Source of the DNA: Romboutsia sp.
Lineage (GTDB): Bacteria > Bacillota > Clostridia > Peptostreptococcales > Peptostreptococcaceae
Assembly: GCA_017889265.1 (NCBI GenBank)
Contig: JAGHEK010000036.1
Coordinates: 1 to 33,139 of the forward strand
Reading direction: 5' to 3'
DNA: 33,139 nucleotides
A model generated the notes under the pieces. The model was not told the origin of the DNA, did not search any database, and saw nothing but the letters and a program-made list of their open reading frames with translations. The translations under genes and the position numbers were made by a program. This document shows positions 18,828 to 27,506 of this stretch, piece after piece. How positions within the stretch are numbered: the stretch's first letter is position 1; each line of letters opens with the position of its first letter.

Positions 18828-19949
18828 ATGAATATCCAAGCACCTATAAAGGTTGACCGAAAGACAAAAAGGTTAGCTAAAAGGCTTAAGGGTGGAGAAA
18901 TAGCTGTAATAAACCACATAGATATAGATGAAGTTGCTGCTAATTCTTTAGTTGAAGGTAATATAAAATTAGTAATAAATGCATCAAAATCTATTAGTGG
19001 AAGATATCCTAACAAAGGGCCTGGAATATTAGTACAAAAAAATATATTAATAATAGATAACGTTGGAGAAGATTTATTTAATGAGTTAAAAGAAGATGAC
19101 ATCATACAAGTTATAGATGGTAAAATATATAAAGAAGATAAATTAATTGGTGAAGGTGAAGTATTAGACAAAGATAAAGTAGAAGAAAAAATAGAAAAAG
19201 CATATGAAAATATATCTGTAGAGCTTAGTAGGTTTATAGATAATACTATTGATTATGCAAAAAAGGAAAAAGGTTTTATACTAGGAGATATAGAAATACC
19301 TTGTGTTTCTACTAAATATGAAAATAAACACGTACTTATAGTAGTAAGAGGTCAAGATTACAAGGAAGATTTAAGTGCTATATTATCTTATATAGAAGAA
19401 GTAAAACCTATTTTAGTTGGAGTTGACGGTGGAGCAGATGCACTTCTTGAATTTGGATATAAACCTGATGTAATAGTAGGGGATATGGACAGTGTAAGTG
19501 ATGAAGCATTAAAAGATGCCAAAGAAATAATAGTTCATGCATACACAGATGGTAGAGCACCGGGACTTAAAAGAGTGCAGGATTTAGGGCTTGATGCGAT
19601 AGTATTTCCTGCTCCAGGAACAAGTGAAGATATAGCTATGCTTATAGCTTATGAATATAAGGCAGAACTTATAGTAGCTGTTGGAACGCATTCTAATATG
19701 ATAGACTTTTTAGAAAAAGGAAGAAAAGGAATGGCTAGTACATTTTTAGTTAGAATGAAAATAGGTTCTAAGCTTATAGATGCAAAAGGTGTAAATCTAC
19801 TTTACAGAAGTAAGTTAAAAATGAAATACATATGGGCATTAATTATTACTGCTATTTTCCCTATATTAATAGTGGTATCATTTACACCGAGTTTTAGACA
19901 ATTCATACAGTTGATGGAATTGAAATTAAAATTATTATTTCAATTTTAG
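18828..19949 (+). CDS. SteA-like protein (putative cytokinetic-ring protein, thiamin pyrophosphokinase-like fold)
   Basis: KRLAKRLKGGEIAVINHIDIDEVAANSL, SGRYPNKGPGIL, GDMDSVSDEAL, C-terminal TM; followed by SteB-like gene. Confidence 0.87.
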   Translation: MNIQAPIKVDRKTKRLAKRLKGGEIAVINHIDIDEVAANSLVEGNIKLVINASKSISGRYPNKGPGILVQKNILIIDNVGEDLFNELKEDDIIQVIDGKIYKEDKLIGEGEVLDKDKVEEKIEKAYENISVELSRFIDNTIDYAKKEKGFILGDIEIPCVSTKYENKHVLIVVRGQDYKEDLSAILSYIEEVKPILVGVDGGADALLEFGYKPDVIVGDMDSVSDEALKDAKEIIVHAYTDGRAPGLKRVQDLGLDAIVFPAPGTSEDIAMLIAYEYKAELIVAVGTHSNMIDFLEKGRKGMASTFLVRMKIGSKLIDAKGVNLLYRSKLKMKYIWALIITAIFPILIVVSFTPSFRQFIQLMELKLKLLFQF

Positions 19950-19967
19950 AGTTAGGAGGCAATATTT

Positions 19968-20843
19968 ATGCATATAAATATGAAGTATTACGTTGTAAGT
20001 ATAGGGGCTATATTTATATCACTAGGAATAGGTATGTTAGTTGGATTTAATCTAAATTATGATCAAGAACTAACTAAACAACAAGAAGAGATGATTGGTG
20101 AATTAAATTTAAAATTTGAAGATTTAAGGGAATTGAATAATAAATTAGAAGATGATATAGTTTTAATAAACAATGAGTACGAAAATAGCATATCTTTTAT
20201 AAATTCAAATGTTGATAAAATAATAGAGGATAAATTATTAAACAAAAGTATTGGTATAATATCTACTAATCAAGATAATGATTTTAATCAAGAAATAGCC
20301 GATACTTTATCAAAATCAGGTGCAAATATAGCATTTGATATAGTTTTGCTTAATAATATATTTGAAGAAGAAAAATTAAAAGAATTGTCTAAAAACTTAT
20401 CTATGGAGTTTAAGTCGTCAAAAGACGTAATAAATTATATTGTTGAATGTTTAAAGACATCTGATGCAAAAAGTAATTTATCTAAATTACAAGAGTTTCA
20501 AATTATAAATATAAGAAGTATATCCGATAATTATGATTTTGAATCTATCGTATTAGCTGGTGGAAATAATGGCAAATTAAAAGAAAAATTATTCAATAAT
20601 TTAGATAAAAATATAATAGAAAAACTAAGAAGTGAAAATAAACATATAGTTGGTGTTCAAAGAAGTGATTCTAAGTACTCATATATAAACCTATATTTTA
20701 ATGAAAAGGTAACTTCTGTTGATAATATTGATGAGGGTATAGGTAAAATATCGATGGTTATGTTATTAGAAGATAGTAATATATTAGGTAAGTTTGGAAG
20801 AACTGAGGATAGTGATAATCTTATCCCTTATAAAAAACAATAA
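19968..20843 (+). CDS. SteB-like / MctB 'copper transporter' family protein
   Basis: MKYYVVSIGAIFISLGIGMLVGFNLNYD... N-terminal TM followed by coiled coil; paired with SteA-like gene. Confidence 0.85.
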   Translation: MHINMKYYVVSIGAIFISLGIGMLVGFNLNYDQELTKQQEEMIGELNLKFEDLRELNNKLEDDIVLINNEYENSISFINSNVDKIIEDKLLNKSIGIISTNQDNDFNQEIADTLSKSGANIAFDIVLLNNIFEEEKLKELSKNLSMEFKSSKDVINYIVECLKTSDAKSNLSKLQEFQIINIRSISDNYDFESIVLAGGNNGKLKEKLFNNLDKNIIEKLRSENKHIVGVQRSDSKYSYINLYFNEKVTSVDNIDEGIGKISMVMLLEDSNILGKFGRTEDSDNLIPYKKQ

Positions 20844-20854
20844 AGGAGGTAGTT

Positions 20855-21538
20855 ATGGTAAGCATAATAATACCTGCATATAATGAGAAAGATAAAATTT
20901 TTTATACTTTAAATAATATAGTTGAAGTTGATGAAATAGACGAAATAGTAGTAGTCGATGATGGTTCAAGTGATAATACATTTGAAATTATAAAAAATAT
21001 AAAAAATGATAAAATAAAGGCTTTTAGATTAGAAAAAAATAAAGGAAAAGGATATGCATTAAATTATGGTTTAAAAAATGTAAATAAAAATGCCGATATA
21101 ATAGGATTTTTAGATGCAGATCTTGGAAAAACTTCATCAGAAGTTGTAAAACTTATAAAGCCCGTTTTAGATAATCAAGCTGATGTTAGTATAGCTAAAT
21201 TTCCTCCTGCTAAGAAAAAAGGTGGAATGGGATTTGTAAAAAGACTTGCTAAAGAATCAGTTTATGAAATGACAGGAAAAGAATTAGATGCAACATTATC
21301 GGGGCAAAGAATTTTCAAAAAAGAAGTTTTAGAAAAGTTCGATGAAATACCATACGGATATGGAGTAGAAGTTGGTATGACTATAGATATATTAAAACAC
21401 GGTTATAAAATAGTTGAAGTGTTAGTTGATATGATACATAGTGAAACAGGTAGAGATTTAAAAGGGTTTATACATAGAGGAAAGCAATATTATCATATTA
21501 AAAAAGTACTAAGAATAAAAAAGAAAGAATGGAGGTAG
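20855..21538 (+). CDS. Glycosyltransferase family 2
   Basis: VSIIIPAYNEKDKI, VVVDDGSSDNT, FLDADLGKTSSEV. Confidence 0.92.
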   Translation: MVSIIIPAYNEKDKIFYTLNNIVEVDEIDEIVVVDDGSSDNTFEIIKNIKNDKIKAFRLEKNKGKGYALNYGLKNVNKNADIIGFLDADLGKTSSEVVKLIKPVLDNQADVSIAKFPPAKKKGGMGFVKRLAKESVYEMTGKELDATLSGQRIFKKEVLEKFDEIPYGYGVEVGMTIDILKHGYKIVEVLVDMIHSETGRDLKGFIHRGKQYYHIKKVLRIKKKEWR

Positions 21539-21539
21539 T

Positions 21540-22346
21540 ATGTTAAGTATTATTTTATTCTTTATAGGATTTATAGGAACTTCTCTTATAATTCCTCTTT
21601 TTAAAAATCTTTTAGTTAGCAGTAATTTGGTAAGGTCAAACTATAAAGGTGAAAATATCCCTGTTAGTATGGGGATAGTTTTTTTACCTATGCTTATTTT
21701 AAATAGTATACTTTTAATTTATTTAACAGATGAAAATATTATATATACATATATGTTTTTGTTTGGGATAATGAGTATGTTTTTAGCAGGTGCATTAGAT
21801 GATATAATAGGAAATAGAGATGTTAGTGGACTTAAGGGACATTTTAAGAGTTTATTTAAAGGAAAACTAACTACTGGTGGATTTAAAGCATTATTTGGTG
21901 GGTTTGTAGGAGTTTTAATATCTATTTCTATATCAAAAAATATTATAGATATTATAATAAATACTCTTATAATAGCACTTTCTACTAATTTTATGAATCT
22001 TTTAGATTTAAGACCGGGAAGAGCTATAAAAGTATATTTACTTATAATTTTTGGTATATTTTTTAATGTTATAGAAAGTATTAAAGATATAATAATGCTT
22101 TTAGTTCCTAATGTTTTAGCTTATTTTAATTACGATTTAAAAGCTAAATCTATGATGGGAGATACTGGTTCTAATGTGCTTGGAATATCAATAGGTATAA
22201 TTTTTGTTATATCTTTTCCTCTAAATGTTAGAGTTTTTTGGCTTTTATTTTTAGTATTTATACATATCTTAACTGAAAAATACTCACTTACTAAAATAAT
22301 AGAGGGTAACAAATTTTTGAACTATATAGATAAATTAGGAAGGTAG
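21540..22346 (+). CDS. MraY/WecA-like polyprenyl-phosphate glycosyl-1-phosphate transferase homolog
   Basis: AGALDDIIGNRDVSGLKGHF, NFMNLLDLRPGRA, SMMGDTGSNVLG; multi-TM. Lacks the canonical NxxNxxDG and the C-terminal His motif of MraY. Confidence 0.82.
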   Translation: MLSIILFFIGFIGTSLIIPLFKNLLVSSNLVRSNYKGENIPVSMGIVFLPMLILNSILLIYLTDENIIYTYMFLFGIMSMFLAGALDDIIGNRDVSGLKGHFKSLFKGKLTTGGFKALFGGFVGVLISISISKNIIDIIINTLIIALSTNFMNLLDLRPGRAIKVYLLIIFGIFFNVIESIKDIIMLLVPNVLAYFNYDLKAKSMMGDTGSNVLGISIGIIFVISFPLNVRVFWLLFLVFIHILTEKYSLTKIIEGNKFLNYIDKLGR

Positions 22347-22348
22347 TT

Positions 22349-23425
22349 ATGCTAAGTAAAAAAATAGGTATAGTTAATAGGATAATAAGTTCTAATGATG
22401 AGATTGATGAGATTGAAGTTATTTTAAATAAAAATATACAAAAAGCATATAATTATAAAAAGTTAACTGGAAACTTAAAATTAAATGATACTGTATTATT
22501 AAACACTACTGCCGTAGAACTTAACTTAGGAACTGGTGGGTACCATTTTGTTATTGCTAATTTAGATAATTTAGAATCTAACTTTACAGAAGGTGGACAC
22601 ATAATGAAGTTAAGGTACACACCATTACAAATAAAAGTAGATGCAGTAGAAGAACAAGGAAGTATTTATCACGATAAAATAAATAATTTTGAAAGTTTAG
22701 AAAATATGCCAGTTGTAGTTGGAACTTTGCATAGTATGTTAACTCCTTTTGTGGCATCTTATAAAAGACATAACAAAGATAAAAAAGTAGTTTATATAAT
22801 GACTGACGGAGCATCTTTACCTATAAGTCTTAGTAAAACTGTAGATGAATTAAAAAATAAAGGTCTAGTTGATTACACTATAACTATTGGAAATGCTTTT
22901 GGTGGAGATTATGAATGCGTAAATATATATACTGCTTTAATAACTACAAAAGAAGTTTTAAAAGCAGACGTTGTATTCGTTAGTATGGGACCTGGTATAG
23001 CAGGAACTGGAACTAAATATGGATTTACAGGTATTGAACAAGGTGCTATACTTGATAGTATAAAAAAATTAAATGGTAGACCAATTGCGATACCTAGAAT
23101 AAGTTTTTCTGATAAAAGAAAAAGACATAAAGGAATATCTCATCATTCTATAACTGTTTTAAGTGAAATATGTAATGTAAATGTTGATATAGTAATTCCT
23201 ATATTTGAAAAAGAAAAGTTAGATTATATAAAAAGCCAAATAAAAGAAAATAACTTAGATAAAAAACATAATATTATTTACATAGAAAATAATAATTTAA
23301 AAGGTGATTTAGAGTATTTTAATCTAAAGGTTAAGAGTATGGGAAGATATTATGAACAAGATAGAGAATTTTTTGATGTATCAAGCTCGGTAGCTTATTA
23401 TATTAATAGTGGAGGTCTTTTATGA
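22349..23425 (+). CDS. DUF3866 family protein
   Basis: GHIMKLRYTPLQIKVDAVEEQGS, VVGTLHSMLTPFVASYK, VSMGPGIAGTGTKYGFTGIEQG, SHHSITVLSEI. Confidence 0.85.
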   Translation: MLSKKIGIVNRIISSNDEIDEIEVILNKNIQKAYNYKKLTGNLKLNDTVLLNTTAVELNLGTGGYHFVIANLDNLESNFTEGGHIMKLRYTPLQIKVDAVEEQGSIYHDKINNFESLENMPVVVGTLHSMLTPFVASYKRHNKDKKVVYIMTDGASLPISLSKTVDELKNKGLVDYTITIGNAFGGDYECVNIYTALITTKEVLKADVVFVSMGPGIAGTGTKYGFTGIEQGAILDSIKKLNGRPIAIPRISFSDKRKRHKGISHHSITVLSEICNVNVDIVIPIFEKEKLDYIKSQIKENNLDKKHNIIYIENNNLKGDLEYFNLKVKSMGRYYEQDREFFDVSSSVAYYINSGGLL

Positions 23426-23955
23426 TATTAGAAGAACAGACTATAAGTAGTGATAGAATTTATAATGGGAAAAATATAAATTTAAGAATAGATACTGTAG
23501 AAACTAAAGATAAAGGTTATCAAAAAAGAGAAATAGTTGAACACGGTGGCGCAGTTGCTGTTGTTGCGATAGATTATGATAGTAAAATTGTTCTTATAAA
23601 ACAGTTTAGAAAAGCAGTAGAAGGAGTTATCTGGGAAATACCGGCTGGAAAACTTGAAAAAGGGGAAAGTCCAAAAGATTGTGCGATAAGAGAATTAAAA
23701 GAAGAAACAGGATATGTTGCAAGTGATATTAAATTTATAAACAAGTTTTATACATCTCCTGGATATTCTACACAAACGGTTTACATATTTTTAGCAAGAG
23801 GTCTTAAAAAAGAAGAACCTCAATTAGAACAAGGTGAAAACATACAAACGTATCTTGTTGATTTTGATGAAGCTTATAATATGGTTATAAAAAATGAAAT
23901 TCAAGATGCGAAAACTAATATAGGTATACTTCTTTCTAGAAATTTTTTTGATTAA
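23422..23955 (+). CDS. NUDIX hydrolase (ADP-ribose pyrophosphatase type)
   Basis: NUDIX box GKLEKGESPKDCAIRELKEETGY; ATGA overlap with the previous gene. Confidence 0.93.
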   Translation: MILEEQTISSDRIYNGKNINLRIDTVETKDKGYQKREIVEHGGAVAVVAIDYDSKIVLIKQFRKAVEGVIWEIPAGKLEKGESPKDCAIRELKEETGYVASDIKFINKFYTSPGYSTQTVYIFLARGLKKEEPQLEQGENIQTYLVDFDEAYNMVIKNEIQDAKTNIGILLSRNFFD

Positions 23956-23963
23956 AGAATAAT

Positions 23964-24005
23964 AAATCTCCTTTATACATATTAATTTAGTATAAAGGGG
24001 GATTT
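23964..24005 (+). promoter_or_regulatory. Hairpin sequestering the spoIIM SD
   Basis: aaatctcctttatac-atattaattta-gtataaagggggattt (15 bp with one bulged G); SD aaaggggg is in the 3' arm, ATG 24008. Confidence 0.55.
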
Positions 24006-24007
24006 AT

Positions 24008-24592
24008 ATGAGAAGAAGAAAAAATAAACTTGAAAAGATAAATAAAAGTATATTAATTATAGGTATTATTTTTATATTTTCTATTGTAGTTGGGAGTTTT
24101 TTAAATAAAATTTGGCCAAGCTATCAAAAAGAAATATTTTTAAATATATCACCTATGATTGATTACTACGATAGTAATTTGAATTTAAAATCTAATGTAA
24201 TAAATAATTTGAAATCGGATTTTTTACTTATTTTTATTATGAGTTTATCAACTCTTTTTGTTTTTACATTTCCTATTGCTATGATATTATTTATAATAAA
24301 AGGTATTTCTATCGGATACACTATAAATAGTATTATTTTGGCACTAAAAATAAAAAGTATAAAAATGATATTAGTAACATTTTCAAAAAATATAATAGTA
24401 ATACCGGGTACTATAATTCTTTTAATAATAGGTATTAACTATGCAAAAGAAGTTTTATTTCAAAAAAAGAAAAATATTTTACCATTATTTAATAGACATA
24501 TATTAAATATGTTGCTTTTGATTTTCGGAACAATTTTTGTACAGGCTATTATAAATTTTTTAATAACGAGTTTAATGAAAATGTTGGCTTAA
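24008..24592 (+). CDS. spoIIM: Stage II sporulation protein M
   Basis: ~194 aa multi-TM protein, FPIAMILFIIKGISIGYTINSII; between NUDIX and xerD-like genes as in related genomes. Confidence 0.88.
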   Translation: MRRRKNKLEKINKSILIIGIIFIFSIVVGSFLNKIWPSYQKEIFLNISPMIDYYDSNLNLKSNVINNLKSDFLLIFIMSLSTLFVFTFPIAMILFIIKGISIGYTINSIILALKIKSIKMILVTFSKNIIVIPGTIILLIIGINYAKEVLFQKKKNILPLFNRHILNMLLLIFGTIFVQAIINFLITSLMKMLA

Positions 24593-24602
24593 GGAGTCTT
24601 TA

Positions 24603-25523
24603 ATGGAAGTTATAAATCAGTATTTAAATTATATAAAATATAAAAAAAATTTATCTAAAAATACTATAGATTCTTATTATGTTGATATAAAAAAATATTT
24701 TAATTACTTAAACTCAAATGGTATAGATTTAAAAAGTGTTACTGAAAATGATATAATAAGCTATATTATAAAGTTAGAGTCAAATAAAATATCTCCATCA
24801 TCTATATCTAGAAATATATCATCTATTAAATCATTTCATGAATATTTATTTTTTAACCATATAAGTATGAATAATCCTGCTAAGACAATTAAAAAGCCGA
24901 AAGTATCGAAATATGATATGAATATTTTATCTAAAGAAGAAATCTATTTATTACTAGATTTTAAAATGGATGATAAAAAATCAATCAGAGACAAAGCGAT
25001 TTTTGAAATTTTATATGGAACGGGAATAAAAGTATCGGAACTTGTTATGCTTGATATTGATGATATAAATTTAAGTTTAGATTATATACATTGTAAAAAT
25101 ACTAAAATAGATAGAATAATACCAATAACTGATGTAGTTAGGTTTTATTTAAAAAAATATATAAAAGAAGCTAGATGTGAAATTGCAAAAGAATATGAAA
25201 AAGCATTATTCGTTAATTCATTTGGAAATAGATTTACAAGGCAAGGTCTTTGGAAATTAATCAAAAAAAGAGCAGAATATGTTAATATAAAGAAAAATAT
25301 AAATCCAAGTATGCTTAGAAATTCATTTGCCATACACCTTCTAAATGAAGGAGCTAATATAGCGGTAGTAGGTAAGATACTTGGAAATTCTAATTTATCT
25401 AGTATGCAATCTTATATAGAACATATTGATAATAATATAAGAAAAGAGATAAAAGACAAACATCCTAGAAAAACTAATAAAGGAGGTTTTTTTGATGAGA
25501 GTAATTTGGATGATAATAGATAG
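24603..25523 (+). CDS. XerD-type tyrosine recombinase homolog with substituted catalytic residues
   Basis: SAM-like N-terminal core-binding domain and catalytic fold (GTGIKVSELVMLDIDDI, NPSMLRNSFAIHLLNEGANIAVVGKILGNSNLSSMQSYIEH). Confidence 0.88.
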   Translation: MEVINQYLNYIKYKKNLSKNTIDSYYVDIKKYFNYLNSNGIDLKSVTENDIISYIIKLESNKISPSSISRNISSIKSFHEYLFFNHISMNNPAKTIKKPKVSKYDMNILSKEEIYLLLDFKMDDKKSIRDKAIFEILYGTGIKVSELVMLDIDDINLSLDYIHCKNTKIDRIIPITDVVRFYLKKYIKEARCEIAKEYEKALFVNSFGNRFTRQGLWKLIKKRAEYVNIKKNINPSMLRNSFAIHLLNEGANIAVVGKILGNSNLSSMQSYIEHIDNNIRKEIKDKHPRKTNKGGFFDESNLDDNR

Positions 25524-26661
25524 CGTCGGTATAGGTGAAATGCCTGATTCTAAAGATTTTGGTGATATAGGTGTTAATACTTTAGGTAATATAGTTAAAT
25601 TTTATAAAGATATAAAAATACCTAACTTAATAAATTTAGGAATAGCTAATATAGATAAAATTGATTTTTTAGACAGTATAGAAAATCCTATAGGTTGTTT
25701 TGGTAGATGTTTAGAAGTATCAAATGGAAAAGATACTACTACAGGACATTGGGAAATGACTGGTGTACTTGTTAAAAAGCCTTTTAAAACTTTCGAAAAT
25801 GGGTTTCCAAAAGATATAATAGAAGAATTTGAAAGAAGAACTAATAGAAAAGTAGTTGGAAATAAACCAGCTTCGGGAACAGAAATATTAGACGAATATG
25901 GAGAACATCAAATGAAAACTGGAGATGTTATAGTTTATACTTCTGCAGATAGTGTTTTTCAAATAGCTGCACATGAAGAAGTTATACCTCTTGATGAACT
26001 TTATAAAATGTGCGAAATCGCAAGAAAAATAATGATAGGAGATAATGCAGTTGCAAGAGTAATAGCAAGACCTTATATAGGAAAGAAAAAGGGAGAGTTT
26101 GAAAGAACTTCAAACAGAAGAGATTACTCTTTAAATCCGTTTGAAAAGACGGTGCTTGATTATATAAAAGAGAGTAACTTAGATGTTATCGCAGTAGGAA
26201 AAATAGAAGATATATTTAATGGACAAGGAATAACAGAAGCAATACATACGAAAGATAATATGGATGGTGTAGACCAGACTATAAATTATATCAAAAAAGA
26301 AAATAAAGGTCTTATATTTACTAATTTAGTAGATTTTGATTCAAAATATGGTCATAGAAGAGATGTTTTAGGGTATAAGAATGCTTTAGAAGAATTTGAT
26401 AAAAGAATTCCTGAAATAATAGATGCTATGAAAGAAGATGATATTTTAATAATAAATTCAGACCATGGAAATGACCCTACATATAAAGGAACAGACCATA
26501 CAAGAGAAAGTATACCAGTATTAGTATATGGTAAAAACATAAAAAACGGAGTAAATTTAGGGATTAGAAAAAGTTTTGCCGATATTGGTAAAACAGTTTC
26601 TGATATCTTAAATATAGATAAACTTGAAAATGGAATAAGTTTCAAAGACGAAATTATGTAA
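25495..26661 (+). CDS. deoB: Phosphopentomutase
   Basis: RVIWMIIDSVGIGEMPDSKDFGDIGVNTLGNI, TTTGHWEMTG, SDHGNDPTYKGTDHTRE; SD aggagg at 25481-25486, ATG at 25495 (ORF track 25492 is TTG). Confidence 0.97.
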   Translation: MRVIWMIIDSVGIGEMPDSKDFGDIGVNTLGNIVKFYKDIKIPNLINLGIANIDKIDFLDSIENPIGCFGRCLEVSNGKDTTTGHWEMTGVLVKKPFKTFENGFPKDIIEEFERRTNRKVVGNKPASGTEILDEYGEHQMKTGDVIVYTSADSVFQIAAHEEVIPLDELYKMCEIARKIMIGDNAVARVIARPYIGKKKGEFERTSNRRDYSLNPFEKTVLDYIKESNLDVIAVGKIEDIFNGQGITEAIHTKDNMDGVDQTINYIKKENKGLIFTNLVDFDSKYGHRRDVLGYKNALEEFDKRIPEIIDAMKEDDILIINSDHGNDPTYKGTDHTRESIPVLVYGKNIKNGVNLGIRKSFADIGKTVSDILNIDKLENGISFKDEIM

Positions 26662-26675
26662 AGGAGACAAAACAA

Positions 26676-27497
26676 ATGAATAATATGTTTGAAAAAATAC
26701 AAGAAAGTACTAATTTTATAAAATCTAAAACTTCTGTAAATCCAAAGATAGGATTAATATTAGGTTCGGGTCTTGGGGTGTTAGCAGATGAAATAGAAAA
26801 TGCTACTAAAATAAAATATGATGAAATACCAAATTTTCCAGTTTCAACAGTTCAAGGACATGAAGGGTGTTTAGTAATAGGGACATTACAAGGAAAAGAA
26901 GTAGTTGCAATGCAAGGAAGATTTCATTATTATGAAGGATACTCACAAAGAGAAATAACTTTTCCAGTAAGAGTTATGAAAGCTTTAGGAGTTGAAACTC
27001 TAGTTGTAACTAATGCGGCAGGTGGAGCTAATAAAGATTTCACTCCTGGAGATTTAATGGTAATAAAAGATCATATAAATTTAAGTGGAAGTAACCCTTT
27101 AATAGGTGAAAATGATGATAGATTAGGACCTAGATTCCCTGATATGTCTAGTGCATACGATAAAGGTTATGTTGATTTAGTTAAAAAGTGTGCTAAAGAT
27201 TTAAATATAGATATTAAAGAAGGTGTTTATGCATATTTAAGTGGACCAACTTATGAAACGCCTTCAGAAGTTAAGATGGTTCAAATTTTAGGTGCTGATG
27301 CGGTTGGTATGTCTACTGCACCAGAAGTTATAGTAGCATCTCACTCTAATATGAAAGTAGTTGGTATATCTTGTATAACTAATATGGCAGCAGGTATATT
27401 AGATCAACCACTTAATCATGAAGAAGTTATAGAAACTACTATAAAAGTAAAATCACAGTTTTTAAGTCTAGTTAAAAGTGTTGTAGAGAAATTATAA
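26676..27497 (+). CDS. punA: Purine-nucleoside phosphorylase
   Basis: LGSGLGVLADEIE, QGRFHYYEGY, VVTNAAGGAN, YLSGPTYETPSEV. Confidence 0.96.
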   Translation: MNNMFEKIQESTNFIKSKTSVNPKIGLILGSGLGVLADEIENATKIKYDEIPNFPVSTVQGHEGCLVIGTLQGKEVVAMQGRFHYYEGYSQREITFPVRVMKALGVETLVVTNAAGGANKDFTPGDLMVIKDHINLSGSNPLIGENDDRLGPRFPDMSSAYDKGYVDLVKKCAKDLNIDIKEGVYAYLSGPTYETPSEVKMVQILGADAVGMSTAPEVIVASHSNMKVVGISCITNMAAGILDQPLNHEEVIETTIKVKSQFLSLVKSVVEKL

Positions 27498-27506
27498 GGT
27501 GCATCT

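Noticed and set aside
24603-25523. XerD-like gene as a phage or transposon integrase
   Set aside because: Its location directly before deoB-punA is the conserved chromosomal xerD location in Firmicutes; no att-like repeats or phage genes nearby.
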